The translations under genes and the position numbers were made by a program. From Brachyhypopomus gauderio (Eukaryota; Chordata; Actinopteri; Gymnotiformes; Hypopomidae): DNA of 64,000 bases. A model generated the notes under the pieces. It did no database searches and was not told the DNA's origin. It was given only the letters and a program-made list of their open reading frames with translations. Positions 48,501 to 61,800 of this stretch are shown here, piece by piece (the stretch's first letter is position 1; the number at the start of each line of letters is the position of its first letter). The stretch lies in assembly GCF_052324685.1 (NCBI RefSeq), contig NC_135223.1, forward strand, positions 23,773,369 to 23,837,368. Reading direction: 5' to 3'.

Positions 48501-49806
48501 TGCAAACTACACGTGAATCTCTCTGTCCATCACAGATTCTGAATGGCTATCCAGAGGCAACCTCCAGTGACCGCACAGGCAGCTCTCAAATCCCAGACGG
48601 CCAATGTGGTGGCTGCAGCAGTGAGACATGTGATAACGGATATATAATCTATAAGATGGAGACAGCTCGGGACCTGGAGAGGAAGAGGAGTCAGGATAAA
48701 GAGGAGACGGTGCAAAGGCTGAAGGAGTTCCTGGAAGAAGAAGGACAGGGGATGGACTTGGAGCCTTATCTCCTGCCTCCCAAAACCCTGCTCAGATATG
48801 CCTTGCTCCTGGACATAGTCACACTCAACAGCAGGAGATCGGTCTGCTTTACTAAAGGGTGAGGCATCAAAAATAGCATAGACTACAGGCAGGCCCTGTG
48901 CCCTAAGCATTTAATCATCTTGTGTCTATGGACTATATCCACGCGGTTTTAATCCAGTCCTAATTTTATGAGTCCCCAGTTATGGACACTATGTGGAAGG
49001 AACCGGTTCCGTTCTCCAGTCCCGTGCAGATGTAGAACTGGAGACCGTCTTTAAATCCATAGAGGGGCTGTCAGATGAGGAGAAACTGAAGCTGCTATCC
49101 CAGCTGAAGCTCAGATACTTCACACCCAGAGAGATAGCCAACCTCATGGGCTTCCCCTCACATTTCAGTAAGCCATTTCATACCTCCTGTGGTCACAAAA
49201 TGAGTTTCTTAAGACTGGCAATTGCAAAATCTTGTATAATGTAATGATTTACAAATAAAAAAAACAATCACAGTATGATAAACATTGACTAATATTTAAG
49301 TGCTTTGGGGTCAGTTGTAGTAGTCCAGTAAAGTAGAGTTTCCCTCTAAAGACACCTGTTGTCTGATGTAAAATACTTAATTAGTATACTTTATTTCCAC
49401 TGTTAGCCATTCTAACGCCTTTTTATTTCTTTATTTTTTGAGACAACATCAAACACATATTTTTAGATGTTGTTTTCTTTATTTTGTCAATTAGCTGTTT
49501 GTAACTGAATGATGCTCATGATGAGTTGTGTTAGGGTTATGTGGCCTCTGTATCTTTCAGTCAGCTACAGTGCTGGTCAGTGTTGGGGTTTCATCAAGAC
49601 ATTCTGAAGATGATTGAAATAATCTCTGAATACTTTGAGGAATTTGTAATATGAAAAATATGAATTTGCTGTCCTGAGATATTTCTCTTTCTTCTTCATT
49701 TTCAGCTTTTCCAGAAGGCATCTCCATTAAGCAGCAATACAGGGTTCTGGGCAACAGTCTAAATGTCCATGTGGTGGCCAAACTCATCAATCTCATGGTG
49801 ACATGA
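45501..49806 (+). CDS. trdmt1: tRNA (cytosine-5) methyltransferase DNMT2 (complete)
   Basis: TRDMT1 uses S-adenosylmethionine to methylate C38 in the anticodon loop of tRNA-Asp and a few other tRNAs. Exons: 45501-45564, 45768-45877, 47259-47335, 47420-47491, 47687-47752, 48002-48071, 48360-48443, 48536-48858, 48980-49167, 49706-49806; 1155 bp, 384 codons plus TGA (human has 391). All introns are GT/AG and all phases join. Motif I is VLELYSGIGGMHYAL at the N-terminus. Motif IV PPCQPFTR carries the catalytic cysteine. Motif VI is ENVKGFE, and motif VIII-like sequence is NSRLRYFL. The DNMT2-specific VCFTKGYG (CFT) motif spans exons 8-9, and the C-terminus has RVLGNSLNVHVVAKLI. All key residues are present, so the enzyme should be active. 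The region after SFQTTAE diverges from mammals, as usual for the family. cubn starts about 0.6 kb downstream on the same strand. Confidence 0.97.
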
Positions 49807-49890
49807 CCAGCATCTAAGAGAGCAGTCTAAGAAGGATGTGTATAATGTGGATCAAGATTACTTTTGTATTATGTCGATCAAGTTTGTAAA

Positions 49891-49896
49891 AATAAA
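49891..49896 (+). terminator. trdmt1: trdmt1 poly(A) signal
   Basis: AATAAA lies 85 bp after the TGA and is followed by a GT-rich stretch (TGTTCTTTGTACTGTGGCTT), a typical cleavage context. The 3' UTR is therefore short. Confidence 0.75.
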
Positions 49897-50399
49897 GTCA
49901 TGTTCTTTGTACTGTGGCTTTTGTACAGTGTTTATATAAAATTCCTACCTGAAACTGATTTACCTGAATTTACTAAATGAAAAAAAAAAATTTACAGCTG
50001 ACAGTTGTTTAAAATGCACTTTTAGAGGGAAACCTTCAGCAAGTGAATACAGAAAAAGGAAAATCATCCTTCTGCCCTTTAATGTGCTACAAGTTGCTGA
50101 AAGTGCACAATGTTCATGGCCTTAACTCTAGTTACTGATCTCTGACAGTCATATGACTGTCAATGTGCAGTAATTACCCATCGAGGTGCGTTAACTGCTG
50201 TACAGCTGACTGAATGCTCTCTTCAGCCCTTACCTTTCTTGAATGGTTTTGACTGGTTCATTGGTGAGTATTTTGGACCCGGAGTCTCAAAGGACCAGTT
50301 AGGAGCAAAGTGCACCTTCACGTACGGGCCATTTGGCTGTGGTCTGTACGCACCATCAGTGTGGTGTCTGAAGAGCGTTCTGGGACCAGGTCTCTCAGC
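49897..50399. other. short spacer between trdmt1 and cubn
   Basis: About 0.5 kb between the trdmt1 poly(A) signal and the cubn ATG must hold the cubn promoter and 5' UTR. No TATA box stands out near the start. The right half contains a minus-strand open frame with a good donor (see findings). Confidence 0.5.
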
Positions 50400-52807
50400 A
50401 TGGCTCGGACACTTCGTCTGTCCTGGCCCTTCATCGCGCTCCTCTTCTTCGGGGGAGTCCAGTGTGACCCGAGTGAACGGGTCCACAGCCGCAGCACACG
50501 GGACATCAGTACACAGTGAGTGGAGGGACCCACGTTGACCCCTGGAGTGCCGCATCACTCCGTTTGGCCCTCAGGAGTTCACAGCTGCCTGCTGGGTGGT
50601 TTTTTTTTTTTTTTTCTCGAGTGAATTTTTTTTTTTTCTGTATAATCGAAGAGCTCGATTCTGGCACTAATTATGCCAGTAATTTTAAGTTAATTGAATA
50701 TTTGAAATTTAATTTCTACAAGTGTTAATCATAGACTTGGTATTTTGGTTTACTGTGAAGGATAAACTTGTAAATAGGAAAAGAAACATCACAGTGGAAA
50801 AAAAAAACTGGATTCAAAGCTCAGTTGTATCTCAATGACCCGCAGGCCTCGTATGCTCTCTGAGAACGGTCACCTCACTTTTTCTGCGGGGAACAATAAA
50901 GACATCAGTTTTCAAACTTCAGGGTCAGGTCGAGTGAAAGTGGGGGCGGTGGACCTTACGGATCAGATAAATCAGGTGAGATCATTGTATGTCTCACAGA
51001 ATCCTGTTTGTGTCAAATGAGATATTTTTAGCTCTGTTGCTTAGTACTAATGTACGCTGTTCCAAGGACAGCATCAGCGCTAATACATCTGTAATGCTTT
51101 AAGTCACTATTGAAATATAACAAGGCTAATTACTTTTTCTGATTGTTTCAATTTTAACTATCTTTGAATTTTATCTTTCTGTATCTTGTTAGTTAATCTT
51201 AACCACCTGAGATCGACACTGTGGTGTTGTGTGCAATATCGTGTTATAGTACGCCGTGGTCATTTCTGTGTCTTGTTTGTAATTACTTTTAGTAATGGTA
51301 ACTAAAGCAGGTCTTAAGAAGTTATTTGTGAAAAATTATATAGTGAAAAAGATTTATTTTCATGCCGCACTAATCTACTATATTTTTACAAACATGCAGG
51401 ACCTATAAAATGCATCATTGCCTCTTACTGAATTAAGTTTTATCTGAATGTCTACTAGTGGACATTTGGAAGTGATGACATATTTTACATAACTTTTATT
51501 TCAGATCAAAATTAATAAAGATGACATTGAAACAATAAAGAACAGTGGTACCTCTGAGGAAATCCTAAACCAGGTGAATCAGCTGAAGACAAGAGTGACC
51601 ACAGTCGAGTCAAGCGTTCAATCAATAGAACAGGTAAAGTCCCAGTTTACAGTCTGTACTGCCTTCTGTTGACGTCAGTAAAATGTTGTCTGTGTCTAAC
51701 CCTCCATCACGTGTCCCCTCCCGAAGACAATCCAGAGGAAGACATGTAGCAGCAACCCATGTCAGAACCTGGGGACCTGCCTGAATCTTCTGGACTCCTT
51801 TCACTGTCTCTGTCCTACAAACTGGCAGGTATGACAGGTGTGACTGTCCACCTCAAAGCCTCCTTCCTCCTTCAGTATCCGTCCAGCACTGATCTCTACA
51901 CGTGTGTCCTGCCAGGGTCCCACCTGCGCCGTAGACGTGAATGAGTGTCAGATCTACGCTGGAACCATCCAGGGCTGCCAGAACGGAGCTACGTGTGTCA
52001 ACACTCCTGGATCTTACACGTAAACGCTGATCGTCGCGTCAACAATCGCCACGTCTGACCTTCGTGTGGTGGTCTTGTCTCGTTGTTCTGACTGTCCTGC
52101 TTCGTTCGTTTCAGATGCACCTGCTCTCCAGAGTGGTTCGGCCCGCACTGCACCTCCCGCTACGACGACTGTGCAGGTGGCAGTCAGGACCTCTGCGTTC
52201 ATGGGGTGTGCATTGACTCTGACAGGGTTACACCCAACCAGGTAATTACTCTCATACGAATCCAGTGATTTGTGTGTTAACAGTCAGTTCCTTACAGCGT
52301 CTTTCTCTTTTGTTTGGCATTGTCTCGTCACAGCCTAAGTACAAGTGCATCTGTGATGCTGGGTGGATGTCTCCTCCTGGCGTGTCTGCGTGCACAGCGG
52401 ATGTAGATGAGTGTAGCCTTCCTAACAAGCCCTGTTCAACCAACCCCCCTGTGCAGTGCTTCAACACGCTGGGCTCCTTCTTCTGCGGAGCCTGTCCTGC
52501 AGGTGAGAGGGGAGGTTCTCTGCAGTCTTCTCACATTAGACTGACCTGGGGTCAGTAATGTTTTGTAAAAGGTTCCCGAAGGACTCTTTTTCTGTATGTG
52601 TTGTACACATCCTGGTTTGGTCTGGGAACTCTAGGCTGCCATCTGTTACAGTGCGAATTCGATTGCTGTGACGTTCAAAAGGGATACGTTTGAATTTCAT
52701 CGGGGAAAGAAGTAAAAAAAAATAAATATATAGTAATGTCAATGTTCTACTGAGCATATTCCACTAAATGATTTCAAGTCAGAGGAACATGCCCACTGCC
52801 TGCCCCC

Positions 52808-52838
<31 letters not shown>

Positions 52839-55800
52839 CTTGCTCCTTCCCTCTCCCAAACTCCCAGTTACCCATTCCCTGTACCAGTTTGTCTTTGTTT
52901 CAGGTATAAGGGCTGAACATTAAACCTCACTGAAACATTCAGACAAAGTGAATCTTACTGCCGTCTCTCTGCTCAGCTTCTCTGTGCTCAGTTTCTCTCT
53001 GTCCTGCATGGCTCTCAGTCCTGTCCAGCCGCCAGCACCGTTGTGTGTTCGCTGTGGAGAGTAAACACACTCCAAACTTGCACTTGCGTCTCGCTCCCTC
53101 GTGGCCCTTGTGACATTCCTGTGTTCGCCTGTATGTAATGCAAGGTTGGCAGGGCAACGGCTACAGCTGTCAGGACGTGAATGAGTGTGACACCAACAAC
53201 GGCGGCTGCTGCACCTCCCCCATGGTGCCCTGCCTCAACACCATGGGCTCCTTCCACTGTGGACAGTGTCCCCCAGGTATCGGCCCAACACACACCAGCC
53301 ACCGCGCACCATGCTTAGAGATTTATAAACCAGGCTGTCACACACACTTCCTTTCAGGATGTTTTCTTTTCTTTTGCCTCTTTTAGGGAATTGGGGAGAG
53401 CCATTTTAGGGAAATGGTTGTTCCAAAGCAATTTTCTTTAAAATAAAGAAGTTTAAATGATACAGAACTGTAATTTTGCCTCACAGGACGCAACCATGTA
53501 GCATGAGGAACCCAATTAGTGATATTATTCACTAATATGAGTCTATTTCACTAATTGTGAACTTAAGAGTGCTCACTTACTGTTGTAGGTGGCAGGTTTG
53601 TGAGTTAAGACATGCGTCAAATTTGAAGGAACACCACAGCATTATTTAAATCAGAGTTGCATGAAGATGAAGTGTTGACTCCAGTGCTCTGTGCTCAGGT
53701 TACGAGGGCGACGGGAAGACCTGCACCCAGACCGACGTTTGTTCAAGCAACAATGGAGGGTGTTATCCCCTGGCCACATGCACGTCCGTCCCAGGTGTCA
53801 TAGAAAACCACACACACACACACACACACTTTACACACAATAACAGTAGTTGCTTTTTACAAGAGCGCATGACTAGTGCTACCCAGGGTAAAATAAAGCC
53901 ATTAAGATTATGGTGTTTACAATTTAAGTGCTCTGCTGTCATCTGGTACACGTTACATTAAAGTCTTGTTGTGCAACAATTATCACAATGGCTTGGTATC
54001 TTGACATGCTACTGTGTGAAGCAGATGTTAAGTGTAAAAGGACTGTGCTGACGTGTTCACACGCTTCATCCAGGTAGCAATATCCCAACATGCACTTGTC
54101 CTCCTGGATATGTGGGGAATGGGTTTGGGCCTGCTGGCTGTACTCAGATCATTGACATCTGTGGGACCAGTAACCCATGTGTCAATGGCCAGTGTGAGGT
54201 AAGTTCCTACTCCATAACCACAAGAGCTCTTAGATCTTTCCCTGCTTCTTCCTACAACTGCCTACTTCACGAACGTAATTTTTTCTCCTTCCCAGAACAC
54301 AGCCATTGGATACGTCTGCCGTTGTGACCCTGGCTGGAATGGCCAGAACTGTGACCAGAATATCAACGAGTGTGCCAGTAACCCCTGTCAGAACGGAGGC
54401 ACGTGCAACGACGGCATCAACGGCTACACCTGCACCTGCACGGCGCAGTGGACCGGGCCGCAGTGCCAGACTCCACAGCAAGGTGGGTGGAGGAGAAACC
54501 CCGTGTCTCCCGTAGCTCTCCTGCTACAGCAGGTTGAGAGACATGCCAGCAACACTGTGGTCATGGTTCAGTTCCCAGGAGCATTCTGGGTAGTAAGTAT
54601 CACCCAGATACATGGAGATGCGTCCCCTGTGTATTTCAGAGTGTGGAGGAGTTCTCGAGGGCTTGTCCGGTACTTTCAGTTACCCCAACACTCCTGGCCA
54701 CGATGAGTATGACCACCTGGTCAGCTGTGCCTGGGTCATCAGGACTGAAGCTGACAAGGTTGGTCCTAACCGCCATTACAGCGCATTCAAAGGGGAAAAA
54801 AAAATTTGAGCATATTTTTAATGATTTAAAATGATTTAATAATCCATGCGGTTGTTTCTCCCCTAGATTCTGCGCATCACCTTTCCTTTCTTCGACCTGG
54901 AGCAGAGCTCCACCTGTAGCTTCGACTTCCTGCAGATCCATGATGGAGAGAGCGCCTCCGCCCACATGATTGGCAAATACTGTGGCACCAGTGCCCCGGC
55001 GGAGCTCTTTAGCTCCCACAATTCCCTGTACTTCTGGTTCCGCTCCGACCACACCATCAGCAGAGGTGGCTTCACGGTGGCCTGGCAGTCCCAACCACCA
55101 GGTCGTGCACACCATTCAAGTCTCCACCACTCAAAGCCTAGTTCTACCTTGTAGTGGACTGTTCTTATGCCAAATCAAAATCTATCATTTTCCAGAGTGC
55201 GGTGGCCATTTGACCAATTCGTATGGTGACATCAAGTCACCTGGTTACGCAGGCAATTACCCACCGAACCGTGACTGCTATTGGACGGTTGACGTGAGCC
55301 CTGGGCTACTCATCACCTTCGCCTTTGGCACTCTCAGCCTTGAGCACCACCCTGACTGCAACTTTGACTATTTAGAGGTACAGCAACCACCACAACACCT
55401 CGGGCTCCTCCACCTCGTCTTTTTTTTTCTTCTTCCTTTGAATATCTTTGAAGGCCTGGTGTCTGTTCCCTCCGTGTTTTAGATCAGGGACGGCCTGCTC
55501 CCGGAAGACCCTCTTCTGAACAGGTACTGCAGCACGGGTTCACCCGCCCCACTGCGGACCACAGGACCCGCTGCCTGGATCCACTTCCACTCCGACTTCG
55601 TTATCACCGACCGGGGCTTCCACATCACATACACGACCTCCCCAAGTGAGTCCAGCTTTCACATCCAGGAATAGATAGTGAGCACATGATGTATGCCATC
55701 TGATGGACGTTTTACAGTGCATGATATCAGGTGTCCATACAAAACATGCCGAGTTTATTACTTGGAAATCCTCTTCTTGGGATATATATGCTTAGTATGT

Positions 55801-58800
55801 GTTTAATTATGAGTTAGCAGATATGGGCAAAGGCCAAAATTACTGCACTTTATTACCGTAATGAGTTCATAAAGCAGTTCTAACATTTCCTGTGGTTAAG
55901 AACATTCAACAGAGTCTTGAAAATAATTCACAAGGATGTCCACATAAAATTACGCATGGAAACAAATTAAAATGTTAACTTTTAAAAGTTGATTTTAAAT
56001 TTCAAGTATGTACATCATTAGAAAATTATTTTTAACCATTCCTAAATTCCAGGTGATCCGGGGTGTGGAGGCACCTACACAGAGAGTGAAGGGATTATCA
56101 TCTCCCCCAACTGGCCTAATAACTACGCACATGACAGGCAGTGTGTCTATGTTATCAGACTGCCCCACAGTGAGGTGGTGGCTCTGAACTTCACCCACAT
56201 GGATCTGGAGTTTCACAACGGTTGTCAGTTCGACTTTGTGGAGGTGTATATATTTATACATTTTGTCAGTGGGTTTGTGAGCAAGGGAGAATAGTTTTGC
56301 TTTCCTTTTAATTGTCTATTTATAGTGAATAATTTGCTAATATGTAAAGATTATTGGATTATTGTTCCTTGTGTCAGGTGCGTGATGGTACAGAGGAAAC
56401 AGATCCACTCATTGGAAAGTATTGTGGTTCTACCCTGCCAGCACCGATCCTGTCCACTACTAATGGCCTCTGGATTCGTTTCAAATCTGATACGTCTGTC
56501 AGCATGGCTGGATTCAGGGCTGTATATGAAATCAGTGAGAGATGTTTTTTTTTAATACCGCAAAGCTTAGAGACGGCTGCTGTTTTAGAGCTGAGGGCAT
56601 TTTACTGTTGTGACCTCAACTATGAGTCTTGTGTTCTACTGGCTCAAGGCCACAGCTTTGATAAACCTCTAACAAGTTCTGTAAGCCTCTTAAACACAAC
56701 AGGAATATTATACGTAATGTGATGATATAACTGGTTGGACAGAGGCTCTTTCTGCCCTAATCTCCGTCAGGTTGTGGAGGCACTCTTTCAGGCTCTGGCC
56801 AGATTCGCACACCCCTTCATCCTGATTCCTACCCCCACAACAAGAGGTGTGAGTGGGTCATCAGTCAGCCCATGAGCTACGTTGTCACACTCAACTTTCT
56901 CACCTTTGATGTCGAGGGCAGTGCTGGTTGCATCTTTGATTACGTGGAGGTACAAAACACGTTTGCCATATAGTGAAAATGAAAAGTAACTTTCTAACCA
57001 AGTGAATTATGATCTGACTAAAAGGAATTTGTTGTGCACCATCAGCATTATTGTCTCCATCCTTAGGTACGAGATGGTGCTACATCCAGCTCTCCTCTGA
57101 TTGGCCGATACTGTGGAAACCAGGTCCCGTCTATCCTGCAGTCCACACAGAGCTACATGCATGTTGCCTTCAGCACGGACGCTTCTGTTAGTAACCACGG
57201 GTTCACTGCAGAGTATTCGTCTGTTATGGAAGGTAGTGTGCCACCATGTCAGTGTGCTGTGTAGAGACCTGTCTGCTTGCATAACACGTTGCATTTAACG
57301 AACCCTTTTCAACTAACAGGCTGTGGAGACACTCTCACAGATCCTTCGGGCTCTTTCACCAGCCCTGGCCATCCTACCAGCTACCCTCATGGTGCCAACT
57401 GCTCCTGGCACATAGCCGTGGCCCCGGGCAACATTATCAGGCTGTCATTCGCCTCCTTTAATCTGGAGTACCACACTAACTGCATTCTTGACTATGTAGA
57501 GGTCTATGACAATGGAACTGCTCAGACTGGGAACCTTCTGGGCAGGTAAGAAAATTAGCAAACTGACATCAAAACCCTGGCCCTTTACTTTACTTACAAG
57601 ATCCACTCTGATTTTAAAAAATAATAATTTTAATTGTACATTTAAAAAATTGTACATTTAATTGTACATCAATACCCAACACAATTTCTAACTGTTTGCT
57701 ACCTTTCGTGTTCTTGACACTCTTTAATTCTTTGATCAGGTACTGTGGACGTTCAGTTCCTCCGTCACTGACCAGCACCGACAACCTCATGACTGTTCTG
57801 TTTGTCTCAGACTCCAGTCTGGCAACCGAGGGCTTCTCTGCCAGCTACGTCTCAATCAATGCCACCACTGGTAGGTCTTCCCCACAAGATAGCAGAATAA
57901 AAACACAATAAAAATGCAATGAACAAAGTAAATTGTTTAAAAGCCATAATGCAACAAACAAATGTCACTAATACACAGAATGCATATAGCATTGTGCTAT
58001 TGCTTCAGTAAAGTACTACAAGAGACCAAAAAAACGAACTGTCATCTGCTATTCTTCTGTCTGTAGACTGCAGTGAAGTGTTCACAACTCCCACGGGAGT
58101 GCTGACCTCACCCAACTACCCTGACAACTACCCCATCAGCCGTGAGTGCATATTCAAAATTATAGTGGGCCTCAACATGCAGATTATGCTCAACTTCACA
58201 GACTTCCTGCTGGAAGGTGGCACCTGCACCTTCGACTATGTGGAAATCAGGTGAGGAGACATTAAGTATGACTATACAGCATGTATAGTAGACCACTGGC
58301 AGGTTCATGTATTATTTATGTCCTTCTGAATTATGTCCTACACCATAATATTCTTTTTTACAGAGATGGAGGATTTGAAACATCACCTCTCATTGGTCAA
58401 TACTGTGGAACCCAGGCTCCTCCTCTAATTATCTCCCATAGCAACATGCTCTGGGTCAAGTTCCGGTCAGATAACTCTGTTACTTTCAAGGGTTTCTCTG
58501 CACATTGGGATGGCACACAGACAGGTGATTGTAACCTTGTTTGTAATGCAAAAAAAAAAAAGTTTCTGCCTAACACTGTATTGCTACTCAGCAGTTCATG
58601 CTAATTTGATCATTCCTTTGCTAGGCTGTGGAGGGACTCTGACAACTAGCGTTGGTACTTTCACGTCACCTAACTATCCCCTGCCTTACCACCCCAATGC
58701 TGAGTGCTACTGGCACATCAAATCCAGTGCAGGAAGTCAGATCCTGCTCAGCTTTGGGGCCTTCCACCTGGAGTCCAGCAGTGACTGTGTTTATGACTAC

Positions 58801-61800
58801 CTGGCGGTGAGGATCAACATTCATCTCACTGTACATCTGAAGAACTTTTACTCTGTTTTAACGGGACTCCTCTTTGACTTGAATGGGCGTGTCTATACAG
58901 GTTTATGACGGGAACAGCACTAATGCTCGTCAGTTGGCCAAGTTGTGTGGAGACCAGATCCCTAATGCCATTGCCTCCAGTAAACAGCACCTGTATGTTA
59001 AACTTCGCACAGACAGTGTCATCAGTGCTGGAGGTTTTACCGCCTCATATGCCACCAGTGAGTAAAAACCTCTACATCCTCACCCACACAGATTTATACA
59101 AGGAACTTATTTTCTTTCATCAGACATCACAAGAGAGTTAATGTGATATGGAAATACCCTTATGACTAAGATATCCATTAGTTGTAACTTCATAAATCAC
59201 AACTATTGTACTGATTATGTCTCCTGTCACTGACGCCAGCCATTTCACCTCATGCTCTTCCTGCAGAGGTGTCCACTAATTACTCAGGCTGGTTTTTATG
59301 GTATTTTGAGGGATTTAATGTGGCAGGTATATCCTGCTTCCTCAGAACAGTGTCTTCCCTTTTATTAAAAGCATTAATTTTTGGCAAATTTTCTTTCACT
59401 CGTCTTGATGACAGTCCTAAGCAATAATCCATCTATAGTGCTTACAGTTGTTGGCTCTTTAATCTGTTTCCATGGAGACAAGGTGGGTTGGGGTTAATGT
59501 TTAAGTGCAGCACGAGATCGCTGGCATGAGGTGACCTCTTCTCACACCTGTTTTCTGACAGTGAAGCTTCGAGGCTGAGACGTCTCTCTCTCTCTCTCTG
59601 TCTGGCCAACTTTATTCCCTTGCTCATTTTTCCCTGTTCTCACTTTTCTTTAACTGCTAGATCAAATGTGCCCAGATCTACTGACCACATAAAGTAAACT
59701 TCATTTATTTAAGTGTGGGCAAGTTCTGTCTGTGGTAAAGCAAATGTAGTGTGTTTTCTTCAGCTTAAAGATGAAGAATATTGGTGTAATAATATTGCTG
59801 TAATATTTGTAATGTCCTGATTCTAGCTAGAAGAATATGCACATAAACAATGTAGGTATTTGTCAAAAAATGTCACTGATGTTAACTTGAACTGAATTGC
59901 CTTCCACAGGTTGTCAGGGTATTATCATTGCTAACCAGTCAAAAGGGGCAATTGAGACACTTAATTTCCCAAACAACTACCCCTTGAACTCTGGCTGTAG
60001 CTGGACCATCCAGAGCACCATGGGGAACACCGTCAACTACACCTTCACCGCCTTTGACCTGGAGACAACGTCAGCTAGCTGTAACTATGACTACCTGGAG
60101 GTCAGTCTGTATGACAGGTCTCGGGCTGAATGAGAATGTAGCCCGTACCACACCTGAGAAGATCTGATACTAAGAATCCCCAATTAATATTGTTAACTGG
60201 TTCTGCGTCTACATTTAAATATTTCTTAAAGAAGACATTCTTTAAGAACAATATTACCCTGTGTTTTCTGTAAACTGGCATTGTCTTCATCTAATACCAT
60301 TGGCTTGAGAAAGTGTTCTGTGGTTTAGTTCACTTTAAGCAGTCGTGGATTTATATATGTGTCCACTCACCGGTAGCCTTTCTGAGATCTCAGTTAGTGA
60401 ACTGAATTTTTACTTCCCACATCACCATGGTGACCCAAACAGCCATGACATCATGGGGCCCACAGAAGAGGTGGAGGAAGGTTCTGTTTTGGGGTTGTTC
60501 ATTCTCTGTTTTCCCTCAAGCGTTCTTCATCACTGAACTTGGCGTAGTCCACACTGCTCTCAGCAAGCTATGACCTCAGCTTAGTGATAAATCCAGTGTT
60601 TTGGTCAAACAGCAACAGAGTTACGCAAGATGTGTTGAAATGTGATTAAATGAGTTTGTTACATGTTCACATGTTCAGTGCTATATCACTGGTGTGACTG
60701 AGAAACTATGCATTCTTATGAAATCCCATTACTATGATGCCACACTCAAAAAACCATAAGGGCTTATATGTGCAAGCCAAATATCATCTTCCCCACTTTT
60801 AACTATTACTAGCCTACAAAAAACAGTAGCATTTATTTATGTCTCACCAATACGTGTTTCTGTCTTTGTGCAGCTGTATAATGGCCCAAATGCACAGGCT
60901 CCACTGATTGGTAGATTCTGTGGGAACACGCCCCCCCCAGCCAGCACCACCAGTGGGACCAGTCTACATGTTGTGTTCTACTCTGATTTCTCCATTGCCC
61001 ACACTGGCTTCCGCATGCTGTGGTACCAGAATGGTAGGATCCCATCATAGATAACTCTGCTAATGCATGTTTTAAACACTGATCTGTGAGGTCTACAATA
61101 GAAAAGTAAATCACAGGAACAAGGAAAGATATATAATAAAAAATACAAAGACCACATCTATAAAAAGGCAAAGGACCCAAATTTGTGATTGAATAATATT
61201 ATTTACATCAATAGTTTATATTTACAAAGCATAAACTTCAGAATGGATAAATCAGAAGAGTTGCTATTAATACAGATATAAATTTTAACCATCATTTTAT
61301 GGTTAATGGTCACCTAATGTTGTAAATGGTAATCTTAATGTAACGTATAGCTAGTGATGTTCCGTGTGTGTGTGAATATGGTGACATGCAGCTGAGACCC
61401 AGAGGCACTGAGTCACTGGCCGCATGGGTGTGGCTGTGTTTATTAATACTCCCACGCTAGCCTGGTCCCCAGCACTTTTACACTCACACACTCACAGCAC
61501 GCTGGGGTTCAGCTACCACTGAGCTATGCTGGAATGACATCTGCATTTGCAAAGCAGGGGTCAGGATTTCCACCGTGTGTATGGAGTAGCAAAAGTGAAT
61601 GACGACAGTGGTTATATAACATCTGGAAATGATCCAGTGGTCTTTTCCTGCAACAGGATATTTTACTCAGAAAGAGAGAGAGGTGCCTGTGGAGAGGGAA
61701 AACCCTGCTTTTAAATTCTTCATTTTTGACAAAGGGATCCCCTTCACATGGGTATTAATATAAGATATTTCATTGCGGTCTGTAGTCAGAGTGTGGAGCA

